Of a stretch of 64,000 nucleotides of DNA, positions 35,291 through 44,590 are shown in pieces. The position numbers and the translations under genes were made by a program. The stretch is from Polaromonas sp. Its GTDB lineage: Bacteria > Pseudomonadota > Gammaproteobacteria > Burkholderiales > Burkholderiaceae_C. Positions within the stretch are counted from its first letter, which is position 1. Every line of letters begins with the position of its first letter. The DNA lies in assembly GCF_016185115.1 (NCBI RefSeq), contig NZ_JACPOF010000021.1, positions 1 through 64,000 of the forward strand, read 5' to 3'. Below the pieces are notes generated by a model that saw only the letters and a list, made by a program, of their open reading frames with translations, had not been told where the DNA came from and searched no databases.

Positions 35291-35388
35291 GTGCAAGCAG
35301 GGGCCGCGGGACCGGCTTTGCCGGACCGCAGGCGCAGCGGCCCCCCGGGGGGGCAGGAAGTTACACGAAGTGAACGACCGTGGGGGCC
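35291..35388 (+). repeat. Family A dispersed repeat, copy 7
   Basis: GCAAGCAGGGGCCGCGGGAC, CGGCTTTGCCGGACCGC, GCGGCCCCCCGGGGGGGC, TTACACGAAGTGAACGACC, GTGGGGGCC. Fills the kdsD-kdsC gap almost completely. Confidence 0.88.
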
Positions 35389-35391
35389 ACA

Positions 35392-36384
35392 TCAGATGAC
35401 CTTCGCCCGCATCAGATCGTTGGTGTTGAGCGCACCGCACAGCGCGCCTTCATCATCAACGATCAGCACGCTGGTGATGCTGTGCTGCTCCATCAACTCA
35501 ACCGCATCCACGGCCAGCGCATCGGCGCGCAGCGTGCGCGGGTTGGCATGCATGACTTCGCCCGCCGTGGCGGTGCGAAGGTCCACGCCTTTTTCGACCA
35601 GGCGGCGCAGGTCGCCGTCGGTAAAAATGCCCAGCACGCGCCGGTTTTCATCGACCACGGCAGAAGCGCCCAGCCCCTTGCTGCTCATTTCGCGCATCAG
35701 ATCGGTAAAGCCGGTGCCAGGCGTCACACGCGGCACCTGGTCGCCGCTGCGCATGACGTCACTGACATGGGTCAGCAACTTGCGGCCAAGTGCACCGCCG
35801 GGGTGGGAGCGTGCAAAGTCTTCTTCCTTGAAGCCGCGCGCATCAAGCAGCGCCACGGCCAGCGCATCACCCAGCGCCAGTTGCGCCGTGGTGCTTGCGG
35901 TAGGAGCCAGATTCAATGGGCAGGCCTCTTTGGCCACGCTGCTGTCGAGCGTGACGCTGGCCTGCCTGGCCAGTGAGGAGTTTGCACCCCCGGTGATGGC
36001 CACCAGCGGAACACCCTGCCGGCTGAGCACCGGCAGTATGGAGGTCAGCTCGGCACTCTCGCCGCTGTTTGAAATGGCGAGGACCACGTCCGCATCGGTC
36101 ACCATGCCGAGGTCGCCGTGGCTGGCCTCGGCGGGGTGCACAAACATGGCCGGCGTACCGGTAGAGGCCAGTGTGGCGGCGATCTTGCGCCCGATGTGGC
36201 CGCTCTTTCCCATACCCATCACGACCACCCGGCCGCGGCAGGCCAGCATGATCTGCACGGCTTCGGAAAACTCTGGCCCGACGCGACTGGCCAGCCCCAG
36301 GACAGCGGCGGCTTCAATCTCGAAAGTCTTGCGGGCAAGTGCCTGCGCCTGCAAGGGATCAAAGGAAAGCGCGTCAAACGTCAT
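35392..36384 (-). CDS. kdsD: D-arabinose-5-phosphate isomerase
   Basis: 330 residues. A SIS domain (GMGKSGHIGRKIAATLASTG, HPAEASHGDLGM, ISNSGESAELT) at residues about 40-180 is followed by two CBS domains to the end. KdsD/KpsF converts ribulose-5-phosphate to arabinose-5-phosphate, the first step of KDO synthesis. Start ATG 36384 is preferred to the GTG one codon upstream. First gene of the kdsD-kdsC-lptC unit, divergent from the cation antiporter gene. Confidence 0.95.
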   Translation of the reverse strand: MTFDALSFDPLQAQALARKTFEIEAAAVLGLASRVGPEFSEAVQIMLACRGRVVVMGMGKSGHIGRKIAATLASTGTPAMFVHPAEASHGDLGMVTDADVVLAISNSGESAELTSILPVLSRQGVPLVAITGGANSSLARQASVTLDSSVAKEACPLNLAPTASTTAQLALGDALAVALLDARGFKEEDFARSHPGGALGRKLLTHVSDVMRSGDQVPRVTPGTGFTDLMREMSSKGLGASAVVDENRRVLGIFTDGDLRRLVEKGVDLRTATAGEVMHANPRTLRADALAVDAVELMEQHSITSVLIVDDEGALCGALNTNDLMRAKVI

Positions 36385-36431
36385 CACAGCATTCTATCGA
36401 CGCGTGCCGGGCGACGAGGCTTTACTGGAAT

Positions 36432-36571
36432 GGGGTCTCCAGAAATCCGATTCCCGGGATGGAGGGCAAGGCGCACGGAGCGGAGGACACCGGAATGCAC
36501 TTGGGTGCATGAGGATTCCGAGCACCGCGCAACGCCGCCATACGCCCGGGAATCGGATTTATGGAGACCCC
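36432..36571. repeat. 140-bp near-perfect hairpin (MITE-like) element
   Basis: Arms of 27 bases (36432-36458 and 36545-36571, beginning GGGGTCTCCA and ending GGAGACCCC) differ at one position. The interior continues to pair imperfectly and ends in an apical stem ATGCAC-ttgg-GTGCAT. The right arm contains GGAG, placed six bases before the ATG at 36573. Only one copy in the window. Confidence 0.85.
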
Positions 36572-36572
36572 C

Positions 36573-38603
36573 ATGGGCTACCATCAAAGGATGAGCGCGC
36601 TCGAACTGACCCTGCTTTACCTGCTGGCCGCCGTGCTGGGCGTGGTGGCGTGCCGGTCGCTCAAATTGCCGCCCATGCTGGGCTACCTCGCCGTGGGTGT
36701 GCTGATTGGCCCCCATGCACTGGCACTTTCGCAGAATGCCGAAGCTGTGCGTCATTTGGGCGAATTCGGGGTGGTGTTCCTGATGTTTGTCATCGGCCTG
36801 GAATTCAACCTGCCCAAGCTGCGGTCCATGCGCGGACATGTTTTTGGTCTCGGCCTGCTGCAAGTGGTGCTGACGGTGTTGCTGGCCACATTCGGCTCGC
36901 TTTTCCTTGCCAGCATGGCCCCTACGCTGTGGAAGATGGAGTGGCAAACCGCGCTTGCATTGTCGGGCGCCATTGCCATGAGCAGCACGGCCATCGTGGT
37001 CAAGCTGCTGTCGGAGCGGCTTGAACTTGAGTCAGAACATGGCAAGCGCATCATGGGCGTATTGCTGTTCCAGGATCTCGCCGTGGTGCCCCTGCTGGTG
37101 CTGATTCCCGCATTGGGCTCGTCGCCTGACAAGCTCTTCACCGCGCTGGCCCTGGCGGGGCTGAAAGCCGCCGTTCTGGTCGGCATTCTTCTGACGGGCG
37201 GGCAACGCGTGATGCGCTGGTGGCTGACCATCGTTGCGCGCCGCAAAAGTGAGGAACTGTTCGTACTCAACCTGCTGCTGGTCACACTGGCGTTATCGTG
37301 GCTCACCGAACTCGCGGGCCTGAGCCTGGCCCTGGGCGCCTTCATCGCGGGCATGCTGATTTCGGAAACCGAGTTCAAGCACCAGGTTGAAACCGATATA
37401 CGGCCATTTCATGACGTGCTGCTGGGGCTGTTTTTTATCAGCGTCGGCATGATGCTGGACTGGCGCATCGTGCTGGAGCGCTGGCCGCTGGTTCTTCTGC
37501 TGGCCACACTGCCGGTGATTTTCAAGCTGGTGCTGGTGACCGGGCTGGCCAAGGCACTCGGTGCGACAGCCGGCGTCTCGCTGCGTACCGGCCTCTACCT
37601 TGCCCAGGCCGGCGAGTTTGGCTTTGTGCTGCTGTCGCTGGCCAATGACAGCCAGCTGGTGCCACCCGCATTGCTCAACCCGATTCTTGCCAGCATGGTG
37701 CTGTCCATGCTGGCCACGCCTTTCATCATCATGTACAGCAACCAGATCGTGATGAAGCTGGTGGCCAGCGAGTGGCTGCAACAGTCGCTGCAGATGACCA
37801 CCATCGCACGCAAATCCATCAACGCCGACAAACACGTCATCATCTGCGGCTACGGCCGTTGCGGCCAGAACCTGGGCCACATGCTGGAGGGCGAGGGCAT
37901 CCCCTACATGGCGCTTGACCTGGACCCGGACCGCGTTCGCCAGGCCGCCGCCGCCGGTGACTCCGTCGTGTTCGGCGATGCCGTACGCCTGCAGGCCCTG
38001 ATGGCTGCCGGTCTTTCGCGGGCGAGTGCTGTGGTGGTGACCTATCTTGACACCGCCAGCGCCCTCAAGGTGCTGGCCAACGCCCGGGCCCACGCACCGA
38101 CGGTCCCTGTCATTGTTCGTACGGTGGATGACCACGACCTGGAAAAATTGCAGGCCGCCGGCGCGACGGAAGTGGTTCCTGAAGCGATAGAGGGCAGCCT
38201 GATGCTGGCCAGCCATGCCCTGGCCCTGGTAGGTGTACCCATGCGGCGCGTGATCCGTGTGGTGCAGGAGCAGCGCGACGCACGCTACAACCTGCTGCGC
38301 GGTTACTTCCGCGGTGCCGATGACGACACCGTCAACGAACTCGACGAAGAACGGCTGGCCACGGTGACCTTGCCGCTGGGCACGCGCTCCATCGGCCAGG
38401 CGTTGGGCGCCTTTGCGCTGCATGCAGCTGGTGTGCGGGTGGTCAGCCTGCGCCGGGCCAATGGCAAACCCGCAGACCCGGGCGAAGATACGCAGCTTGA
38501 AGGCGGCGATACGCTGGTGTTGTCCGGCAAGCCGGGAGCACTGGCGATGGCAGAAGAAAATCTGCTGCGCCGCCGTTCATCCAGAAACAATTCCGCATCC
38601 TGA
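36573..38603 (+). CDS. KefB/KefC-type monovalent cation:proton antiporter (CPA2) with RCK domains
   Basis: 676 residues from ATG 36573, or 670 from ATG 36591, where the conserved SALELTLLYLLAAVLG begins. I use 36573 because GGAG from the hairpin element lies six bases upstream, while 36591 has no spaced Shine-Dalgarno. The Na+/H+ exchanger domain has 12-13 membrane segments (about residues 1-390) with GAIAMSSTAIVVKLL. An RCK_N domain starts at HVIICGYGRCGQNLG near residue 420, and an RCK_C domain spans about 575-660. The family exchanges K+ or Na+ for protons, gated by cytosolic ligands. No KefF/KefG subunit nearby. Confidence 0.92.
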   Translation: MGYHQRMSALELTLLYLLAAVLGVVACRSLKLPPMLGYLAVGVLIGPHALALSQNAEAVRHLGEFGVVFLMFVIGLEFNLPKLRSMRGHVFGLGLLQVVLTVLLATFGSLFLASMAPTLWKMEWQTALALSGAIAMSSTAIVVKLLSERLELESEHGKRIMGVLLFQDLAVVPLLVLIPALGSSPDKLFTALALAGLKAAVLVGILLTGGQRVMRWWLTIVARRKSEELFVLNLLLVTLALSWLTELAGLSLALGAFIAGMLISETEFKHQVETDIRPFHDVLLGLFFISVGMMLDWRIVLERWPLVLLLATLPVIFKLVLVTGLAKALGATAGVSLRTGLYLAQAGEFGFVLLSLANDSQLVPPALLNPILASMVLSMLATPFIIMYSNQIVMKLVASEWLQQSLQMTTIARKSINADKHVIICGYGRCGQNLGHMLEGEGIPYMALDLDPDRVRQAAAAGDSVVFGDAVRLQALMAAGLSRASAVVVTYLDTASALKVLANARAHAPTVPVIVRTVDDHDLEKLQAAGATEVVPEAIEGSLMLASHALALVGVPMRRVIRVVQEQRDARYNLLRGYFRGADDDTVNELDEERLATVTLPLGTRSIGQALGAFALHAAGVRVVSLRRANGKPADPGEDTQLEGGDTLVLSGKPGALAMAEENLLRRRSSRNNSAS

Positions 38604-38616
38604 CAGGTAGTCCTCA

Positions 38617-39189
38617 ATGCCAGAACTCGAAAACCTCAACCGGGCAGGCATCAGCGCCTACCTGAGAAACCACATCCGCACCGTCCCCGACTGGCCCGCC
38701 CCCGGTGTGCAGTTCAGGGACATCACGCCATTGCTGCAGAACCCCAAAGTCTTTCGCGTGCTGATCGACGCATTCGTTCACCGCTACATGGACCCGGCGC
38801 TGCGGCCCGATGTTGTGGCCGGCCTGGATGCGCGCGGGTTCATTCTGGGGGCCGTGGTCGCCTACGAATTGAATGTCGGCTTTGTGCCCATCCGCAAGAA
38901 AGGCAAGCTGCCCTTCACCACGGTGCAGGAAACCTATGAACTGGAATACGGCAACGCCACCGTCGAGCTTCACACCGACGCCGTCACCGCCGGCCAGCGC
39001 GTGCTGCTCATCGATGACCTGATAGCCACGGGCGGAACCATGATGGCGGGGAAAAACCTGCTTGAAAAACTCGGCGCCGTTGTGACCGAAGGCGCGGCGA
39101 TTGTGGATTTGCCCGAGCTGGGCGGTTCACAGAAGATCCAGGCGGCTGGCCTGCCCCTGTTCACGCTGGTGGATTTCGCGGGTCACTGA
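38617..39189 (+). CDS. apt: Adenine phosphoribosyltransferase
   Basis: 190 residues. Type I PRTase with the PRPP-binding motif [15 protein letters not shown] near residues 128-142, the flexible loop [19 protein letters not shown], and N-terminal [20 protein letters not shown]. It salvages adenine to AMP in the cytosol. Starts 13 bases after the antiporter gene. Confidence 0.96.
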   Translation: MPELENLNRAGISAYLRNHIRTVPDWPAPGVQFRDITPLLQNPKVFRVLIDAFVHRYMDPALRPDVVAGLDARGFILGAVVAYELNVGFVPIRKKGKLPFTTVQETYELEYGNATVELHTDAVTAGQRVLLIDDLIATGGTMMAGKNLLEKLGAVVTEGAAIVDLPELGGSQKIQAAGLPLFTLVDFAGH

Positions 39190-39205
39190 AACCCGGGCGC
39201 GACGT

Positions 39206-40009
39206 TCAGTTCAGGTCGCCGTACTGTGTTGCGCTGAGCGCCGGCACCGCAGCAGATTCGGGCATTTCGGTGTCTTCAAACCCCGTCAGCAAGGTGTATG
39301 AGTGCAGGCCGGTACGCGTCTTCCCGCTGGCATCGACGGACACCGGCGCAGCAGATGCACTGGCCAGCGCCTGCTTGAAGGCCGTAACCTCATCGTCCTG
39401 GATGGGGTCGTAACGCGAAGCGGGTTTTTTCAAAGGCATGTTGAGCGGGGCATGCCGGTCGGAAACCGCCGCCGCCTGCGAAACCGCAACAGCAAGCGGC
39501 ATTGGCGCGGATGTCATCGTCTCACGGCCCGCAGTGCGATCTGCAGCGACTTCAGCCGCCGTCCTGGCATCTGATCGCCAGTACACCGCCGTCACCACAA
39601 TCTCAAAGCGCGCCCTCGCGGTCTGGACGATCAGGGTCTCGATATCGGCGAGCCTGTCTGACTGGCGCCCCAGGGAATACGCAACGTCCATCATGACCAG
39701 AAACTGGTCACCGCGCTGATCGAGCGATAACACCTTGAACCTGTAGCTTGCAGCCAGCACGCCGGCACGCGTCATTGCTTCACGTACAGCCACGTACAGC
39801 TGCTCGCGGCGCGCATGCCGCCTGACCTTGCGCAACTCGCTTCGATTGGCAGGATCTGCAGCGCCCGCCTTTGCGACCGGCGGAGCCGCCTGGGGTCTGT
39901 CCCTTGCCGGCACGGACCGGCCACAGCTGTCACGCAGGCCGCTGCTGTCCGCTGGCCCGGAATGGGCGGGGGTGTGGGATTTGCGGGAGAACCAATTGAA
40001 GACGGACAT
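39206..40009 (-). CDS. Hypothetical protein
   Basis: 267 residues. An N-terminal disordered, basic segment is followed by a conserved-looking domain at about residues 58-155 (RKVRRHARREQLYVAVREAM, RFKVLSLDQRGDQFLVMMDV, ETLIVQTARARFEIVVTAVY) predicted alpha/beta. The C-terminal third is low-complexity Ala/Ser/Pro. No signal peptide or membrane helix. I do not recognise a family. It is convergent with apt (16 bases apart) and codon use matches its neighbours. Confidence 0.75.
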   Translation of the reverse strand: MSVFNWFSRKSHTPAHSGPADSSGLRDSCGRSVPARDRPQAAPPVAKAGAADPANRSELRKVRRHARREQLYVAVREAMTRAGVLAASYRFKVLSLDQRGDQFLVMMDVAYSLGRQSDRLADIETLIVQTARARFEIVVTAVYWRSDARTAAEVAADRTAGRETMTSAPMPLAVAVSQAAAVSDRHAPLNMPLKKPASRYDPIQDDEVTAFKQALASASAAPVSVDASGKTRTGLHSYTLLTGFEDTEMPESAAVPALSATQYGDLN

Positions 40010-40330
40010 TTTCTGATCCCGAAATGAAACGATGCTGCTTGCCCTGCTTCACCCATGACTAACAGTTGATCCGGGCCCACCCTGAACACAGGACTGCGCT
40101 TTATCGGAGTTTACGCAAGAGGCCGCGCGTTACGCGGACCGCTCAGCACGCCAGTGAAACCGCTAGTAACCGGAATTGCGCCAACTGGCAATAAGTCACA
40201 ACTCGCCATTTGCCTTGTGAGACCACATGCGGGGGGGCGAAAACACGGATTCGTTGAAGAATGGTTGCCGAGCTGGCCATACCTCTGGCAAAGCCTGCGA
40301 CGGCCGGTTACCGGCAGTTTGCCAAAACCG
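40010..40330. other. Intergenic region, nothing recognised
   Basis: About 320 bases upstream of the hypothetical gene and downstream of the cNMP-binding protein gene. It should hold the promoter of the former; no clear repeat, terminator or ORF was seen. Confidence 0.3.
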
Positions 40331-40822
40331 TCAGGTCACCGCAACCCGTTTCGGCCGGTTGTAGAGCCTTTTGGCCATGACACCGCCCATGGCCATGGTC
40401 AGCTCCAGCGCCAAGGGGCTTTGCCGGTTCGCAAGCTCAAGAAAGCGGATGGGCGTGAGGCTCCACAGCTTGCAGGCCCCCGACGCCTGCACAGTCGCGC
40501 TGCGTGCCTGATGCGAGAAGAACGAGCCCTCTCCAATCACCGTTCCGGGCCCGACAAGCGCCATACGCACACGGGACTTTTCATCTTCGTAGTGCACGCT
40601 GAGCGTGCCGCTTTCGATGAAATAGATGGTTCGGTCCGTTGCCCCCTGCTCGATCAATACCTGCCCGCTGCCCAGTGCAAAGGGTTGCATGTATCCGGCA
40701 AGAATGTCCCAACTCTGGGGTGAGAACTGGCAGCGCAGGGCGTCGCTCGCATTGCAATGCGCAATGGCCTGGGCAAGCCCGTGTATGTCAAACCGTAGAT
40801 TGGCGGGTAGTGCTGCATTCAT
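40331..40822 (-). CDS. Cyclic nucleotide-binding domain protein
   Basis: 163 residues from ATG 40822. A single cNMP-binding beta-roll spans about residues 35-150: MQPFALGSGQVLIEQGATDR, IYFIESGTLSVHYED, and the phosphate-binding cassette VIGEGSFFSHQARSATVQA with the expected Gly-Glu and Arg. No DNA-binding helix-turn-helix follows, so it is not a full CRP-type regulator. Likely a small cyclic-nucleotide sensor; partner unknown. Confidence 0.88.
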   Translation of the reverse strand: MNAALPANLRFDIHGLAQAIAHCNASDALRCQFSPQSWDILAGYMQPFALGSGQVLIEQGATDRTIYFIESGTLSVHYEDEKSRVRMALVGPGTVIGEGSFFSHQARSATVQASGACKLWSLTPIRFLELANRQSPLALELTMAMGGVMAKRLYNRPKRVAVT

Positions 40823-40932
40823 GATGCAGGGAAGATACCCGCGGCGGACCAGCCCCGGCAAGGCATGTTAACGCCCGCTTACACCTGATACATGAATACT
40901 TTGGGTTGAAGTGCCGAGAGCGCGGGCAGAGA

Positions 40933-42339
40933 CTATTTACCGATGCAAAACTTCGAAAATATCTCGCCAAGCAGGTCATCCGGCGTAAATTGCCCGGTGA
41001 TTTCACTCAAGTGGCGTTGCGCCTGCCGCAGGTCCTCGGCCAGCAGGTCCAGCGCAGGCACCCGCGACAGCAGCTGGGCAGAAGCACGCGACAGCTGTTC
41101 ATCCACTTTTTGAAGGGCATGAACATGCCGCTCTCGCGCCATAAAAACACCTTCAGGCGCAGACTGCCAGCCGACAAGTTGCAACAGGCGCAGACGCAAT
41201 TCCTCCAGCCCCGAGCCCGTCCTGGCCGAGACGGCAACGCCGCGGTCATCCGGTGGGGCAGCAGCCACATCCGATTTGTTCCAGACATCAATCACCGGCG
41301 TGGTGGCGGGCAACTTTTTCAGCAAGGCCTCATGGATATGCGCATCGGCCTGGATGTAATCGGCGGCGCCTTGTTGCGTCAGGTCATGCAGAAACAGTAC
41401 GGCATCAGCGCTTTCAATTTCTGTCCAGGCGCGCTCGACACCGATTTTTTCAACCTCATCCAGCGCTTCGCGCAAGCCGGCCGTATCAACCACGTGCAGG
41501 GGGACACCGTCGATCTGTATGAGCTGTGTGACCTTGTCACGCGTGGTACCGGCAATCGGCGTGACGATGGCGAGCTCGGCGCCGGCCAGGGCATTGAGCA
41601 GCGAGCTTTTACCGGCATTGGGCTGGCCCGCAATCACCACCTTGATGCCTTCACGCAGGATGGCCCCCTGACCGGCACTCTGCATGACACCCTGAAGTGT
41701 TTGCTGCAAACGCGAAAGCTGGCCTTGCGCATCGGCCTTTTGCAGAAAGTCGATGTCTTCTTCCGGGAAATCCAGCGTTGCCTCAACCAGCATGCGCAGA
41801 TGAATGAGCTGCTCCAGCAGCGTATTGACCGCCTGCGAGAACTCGCCGGACATCGAGCGCGCAGCAGAGCGGGCTGCCGTTTCGGTACTGGCGTCAATCA
41901 GGTCGGCGATGGCTTCGGCCTGGGCCAGATCTATCTTGTCGTTAAGAAAAGCCCGCTCGGTGAATTCACCGGGTAACGCGACCCGCATGTTCGCCAGTGA
42001 CGGCTTGCCCGTCTGCGGGTTGATGGCCGCCGCCGCCTCGAGGCAACGCGCCAGCAAAAGCTGCAGGACCACGGGGCCGCCATGGGCCTGCAGCTCAAGA
42101 ACGTCCTCGCCGGTGTAAGAGTGGGGCGCCGGGAAATGAATGGCCAGACCCTGGTCAATCACGCCGCCAGTGGCGTCGCTGAAAGGCAGGTAAGTCGCCA
42201 TGCGCGGCGACAGGGGCTTTCCACAGATGGCCTGAATGACCGGCGCAATGTCGCCGCCCGACACACGCACAATGCCCACGGCACCGCGGCCTGGGGCGGT
42301 AGCGATGGCGACGATGGGATCATGGTGACGTGCAAGCAT
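40933..42339 (-). CDS. mnmE: tRNA uridine-5-carboxymethylaminomethyl synthesis GTPase
   Basis: 468 residues. An N-terminal folate-binding domain is followed by a helical domain with an inserted G domain: G1 [15 protein letters not shown]2 TTRD, G3 DTAGLR, G4 NKSD. It ends with the invariant FCIGK. With MnmG it modifies the wobble uridine of certain tRNAs. Last gene of the rpmH-rnpA-yidD-yidC-mnmE block; a family A repeat and a hairpin separate it from yidC. Confidence 0.97.
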   Translation of the reverse strand: MLARHHDPIVAIATAPGRGAVGIVRVSGGDIAPVIQAICGKPLSPRMATYLPFSDATGGVIDQGLAIHFPAPHSYTGEDVLELQAHGGPVVLQLLLARCLEAAAAINPQTGKPSLANMRVALPGEFTERAFLNDKIDLAQAEAIADLIDASTETAARSAARSMSGEFSQAVNTLLEQLIHLRMLVEATLDFPEEDIDFLQKADAQGQLSRLQQTLQGVMQSAGQGAILREGIKVVIAGQPNAGKSSLLNALAGAELAIVTPIAGTTRDKVTQLIQIDGVPLHVVDTAGLREALDEVEKIGVERAWTEIESADAVLFLHDLTQQGAADYIQADAHIHEALLKKLPATTPVIDVWNKSDVAAAPPDDRGVAVSARTGSGLEELRLRLLQLVGWQSAPEGVFMARERHVHALQKVDEQLSRASAQLLSRVPALDLLAEDLRQAQRHLSEITGQFTPDDLLGEIFSKFCIGK

Positions 42340-42366
42340 GGCTGAATGTTAAATGCCTGAAATGCA

Positions 42367-42392
42367 AAGGGCCGCGAAGCGGCCCTTTTTTT
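42367..42392 (+). terminator. GC-rich hairpin between mnmE and yidC
   Basis: AAGGGCCGC-gaa-GCGGCCCTTTTTTT forms a tight stem with the T-run on the plus strand. For the minus-strand genes it gives a stem without a good U-tract, so it may only partly end yidC transcripts. Confidence 0.6.
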
Positions 42393-42431
42393 GGTTTCAA
42401 TCTCCCAGCGATGTTGTCTTCGCAAAAGACA

Positions 42432-42504
42432 GCGCGGAACCGGCTTTGCCGGGCCGCAGATGTCGCCCCCTGGGGGGAGGGCGTCGAAGACGCTTCGGGG
42501 GGTT
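42432..42504 (+). repeat. Family A dispersed repeat, copy 8 (short, diverged)
   Basis: CGCGGAACCGGCTTTGCCGG, GGCCGCAGATGTCGCCCCCT, GGGGGG. The right end, normally CACGAAGTGA...GTGGGGGCC, is changed to CGAAGACGCTTCGGGGGG, and the element touches the yidC stop codon. Confidence 0.7.
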
Positions 42505-44242
42505 ACTTAAACTTCGGTAAGTTGAACTGTGGCGGCACGCCCATACGCGTGTTGATGACCCACTGCTGTGCGATCGACAAAATGTTGTTGGTGATCCAGT
42601 ACAGCACCAGGCCGGACGGGAAGAAGAAGAACATCACGCTGAAAATCAGCGGCATGAACCACATCAGCTTGGCCTGCATCGGGTCGGGTGGTGCAGGGTT
42701 CAGCGCGGTCTGCAGCATGGTGGTGAGCGTCATGATCACTGGCAGGATGAAATACGGGTCTGGTGAAGACAAATCCCTGATCCACAACATCCACGGCGCG
42801 CCGCGCATTTCAACGCTGGACAACAACACCCAGTACAGCGCAATAAACACGGGGATCTGGATCATGATGGGGAAGCAGCCGCCAATCGGGTTGACCTTTT
42901 CTTCCTTGTAGATCTTCATCATCTGCTGCTGCATTTCCTGGGGTTTGTCTTTCAGGCGCTCGCGCATTTCCATGATCTTGGGGTTGATGGATTTCATCTT
43001 GGCCATGCTGGCGTAAGCCTTGGCATTGAGCCAGTAGAAGGCAATCTTCAGCAACAGCACCAATGCCACGATGGACCAGCCCCAGTTCTGGATAAAGCCG
43101 TGCAGCTTGTCCAGCAACCAATAGAGCGGCTTGGCCAGGATGGTCAGCCAGCCATAGTCCTTGACCAGCTCCAGGCCGGGCGCCATGGCTTCAAGTGTTT
43201 TTTCTTCCTGCGGGCCGACAAAAAACTTCGCGTCTATGGCCTTGCTTGTACCTGCTGCAATGGTGTCCAGCGATGTGATCATGCCGACCGCGTAGAGGTT
43301 GTTGTCAACCTTGCGTTCAAACAGGTCGCGCTTGATGCCGTCGCCCAGAATCCAGGCCGATGCAAAGTAGTGCTGCACCATGGCGATGTAGCCGTTGGTC
43401 GCTGTTTTTTCGACTTCAACCTTGCCTTTTTCGATGTCCTTGAATTCAATCTTCTGGTACTTCTTGGCCTCGGTGTAGATCGCAGGGCCAGTGAAGGTTG
43501 AATAGAAAGACGACTCGCCCGGTGGCGGGTTGCCGTCACGCACCAGCTGGTAATACAGCTGTGGCGATACCGCGGTGCTGCCGGTGTTGACCACTTCATG
43601 GCGCACAGCAATGTCGTAGGCGCCGCGCTTGATGGTGTAGGTCTTGATCAGTTTCAGGCCGCCAACATCGGGCGATTCAAACTTCACCACCAGCTCGTTC
43701 TGGCCGTCTTTCAGGCTGCGTTCACCGGGGGCGGCAACCATGATGGTTTTATGCGTTGGCAATGCAGGGCCACCGGTACCGGCAGCGATCAGGCCGGTTT
43801 GTGCAACGTAAACGCGGTTGCTGCTTTCGTCCAGCAATACAAACCCCTGGTCCTTGTTGGCCTGGTCCTTGAATTTGTTGAACGACGACTTGACCAGCGT
43901 GCCGCCTTCGGTATCGAAGGTCAGTGTAAACACATCGCTGTTCACCACGATGCGTTCTTTCACGCCCTGAAGCGGCGCAGGTGGCACGCTGCCGGGTGCA
44001 GACACCATGCCCGGCACACTGGTTGCGCCAGTCGCCACGGGCGATGGCACTGCAGAAGGCACACCGCCAGGCACAGCGGCCGATGAGGCGGCGGGTACAG
44101 CAGCAGGCGCAACCGCCTTGGAGCTAGCGGCGCTTGGGAAAAAGGTTGGCTGTTTGCCATTGTGGACTTGCCACTGGTCCCACAGCAGGACCATGGAAAA
44201 ACCAAAAATCACCCACAAAATGGTGCGGCGGATGTCGTTCAT
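42503..44242 (-). CDS. yidC: Membrane protein insertase YidC
   Basis: 579 residues. An N-terminal membrane segment (ILWVIFGFSMVLLWD) is followed by an Ala/Pro/Ser-rich linker, a periplasmic beta-sandwich domain (about 80-360), then the five-helix insertase core with NPIGGCFPIMIQIPVFIALY and MQAKLMWFMPLIFSVMFFFF. Works alone or with SecYEG to insert inner-membrane proteins. Its start overlaps the end of yidD by four bases. Confidence 0.97.
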   Translation of the reverse strand: MNDIRRTILWVIFGFSMVLLWDQWQVHNGKQPTFFPSAASSKAVAPAAVPAASSAAVPGGVPSAVPSPVATGATSVPGMVSAPGSVPPAPLQGVKERIVVNSDVFTLTFDTEGGTLVKSSFNKFKDQANKDQGFVLLDESSNRVYVAQTGLIAAGTGGPALPTHKTIMVAAPGERSLKDGQNELVVKFESPDVGGLKLIKTYTIKRGAYDIAVRHEVVNTGSTAVSPQLYYQLVRDGNPPPGESSFYSTFTGPAIYTEAKKYQKIEFKDIEKGKVEVEKTATNGYIAMVQHYFASAWILGDGIKRDLFERKVDNNLYAVGMITSLDTIAAGTSKAIDAKFFVGPQEEKTLEAMAPGLELVKDYGWLTILAKPLYWLLDKLHGFIQNWGWSIVALVLLLKIAFYWLNAKAYASMAKMKSINPKIMEMRERLKDKPQEMQQQMMKIYKEEKVNPIGGCFPIMIQIPVFIALYWVLLSSVEMRGAPWMLWIRDLSSPDPYFILPVIMTLTTMLQTALNPAPPDPMQAKLMWFMPLIFSVMFFFFPSGLVLYWITNNILSIAQQWVINTRMGVPPQFNLPKFK

Positions 44243-44571
44243 GACGGCTTCTTTTTAGAGGGGGTGGAAGTCACGGGTGTGACGAGACGGGTAAACAGGG
44301 ATGTGCGGGTATCGGCATGCGGCCTGCGCGGTGGAACAGGGTCGTGACCCCCATCACACCAGGGCTGGCAGCGCACCAGGCGATGCAATGTGAAGTAAGT
44401 GCCGTACACCGCACCGTATTCCTGCAGCGCCTGCAGCGAATAGGCGGAGCAGGTGGGTTCAAAACGGCACGACGAGCCCAGCCAGGGGCTGAGCAGCAAG
44501 CGGTAGGCCTTCACCAGGCCCATGAGCACGGTTTGCGGCAAACGAAAGAAAACGGCCAGAAAAGGTTTCAT
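44239..44571 (-). CDS. yidD: Membrane protein insertion efficiency factor YidD
   Basis: 110 residues from ATG 44571. Contains the signature RLLLSPWLGSSCRFEPTCSA and YSLQALQEYGAVYGTYFTLH, then RCQPWCDGGHDPVP. The C-terminal tail (about 30 residues, basic and Pro/Thr-rich) is longer than in E. coli (85 residues). It aids YidC-dependent insertion. Follows rnpA after 19 bases. Confidence 0.94.
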   Translation of the reverse strand: MKPFLAVFFRLPQTVLMGLVKAYRLLLSPWLGSSCRFEPTCSAYSLQALQEYGAVYGTYFTLHRLVRCQPWCDGGHDPVPPRRPHADTRTSLFTRLVTPVTSTPSKKKPS

Positions 44572-44590
44572 GCGCACGATGGGCTGGGCC

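Noticed and set aside
36432..36571. Integron attC site as explanation for the large hairpin
   Set aside because: No GTTRRRY core sites and no integrase or gene cassettes; arms too perfect.
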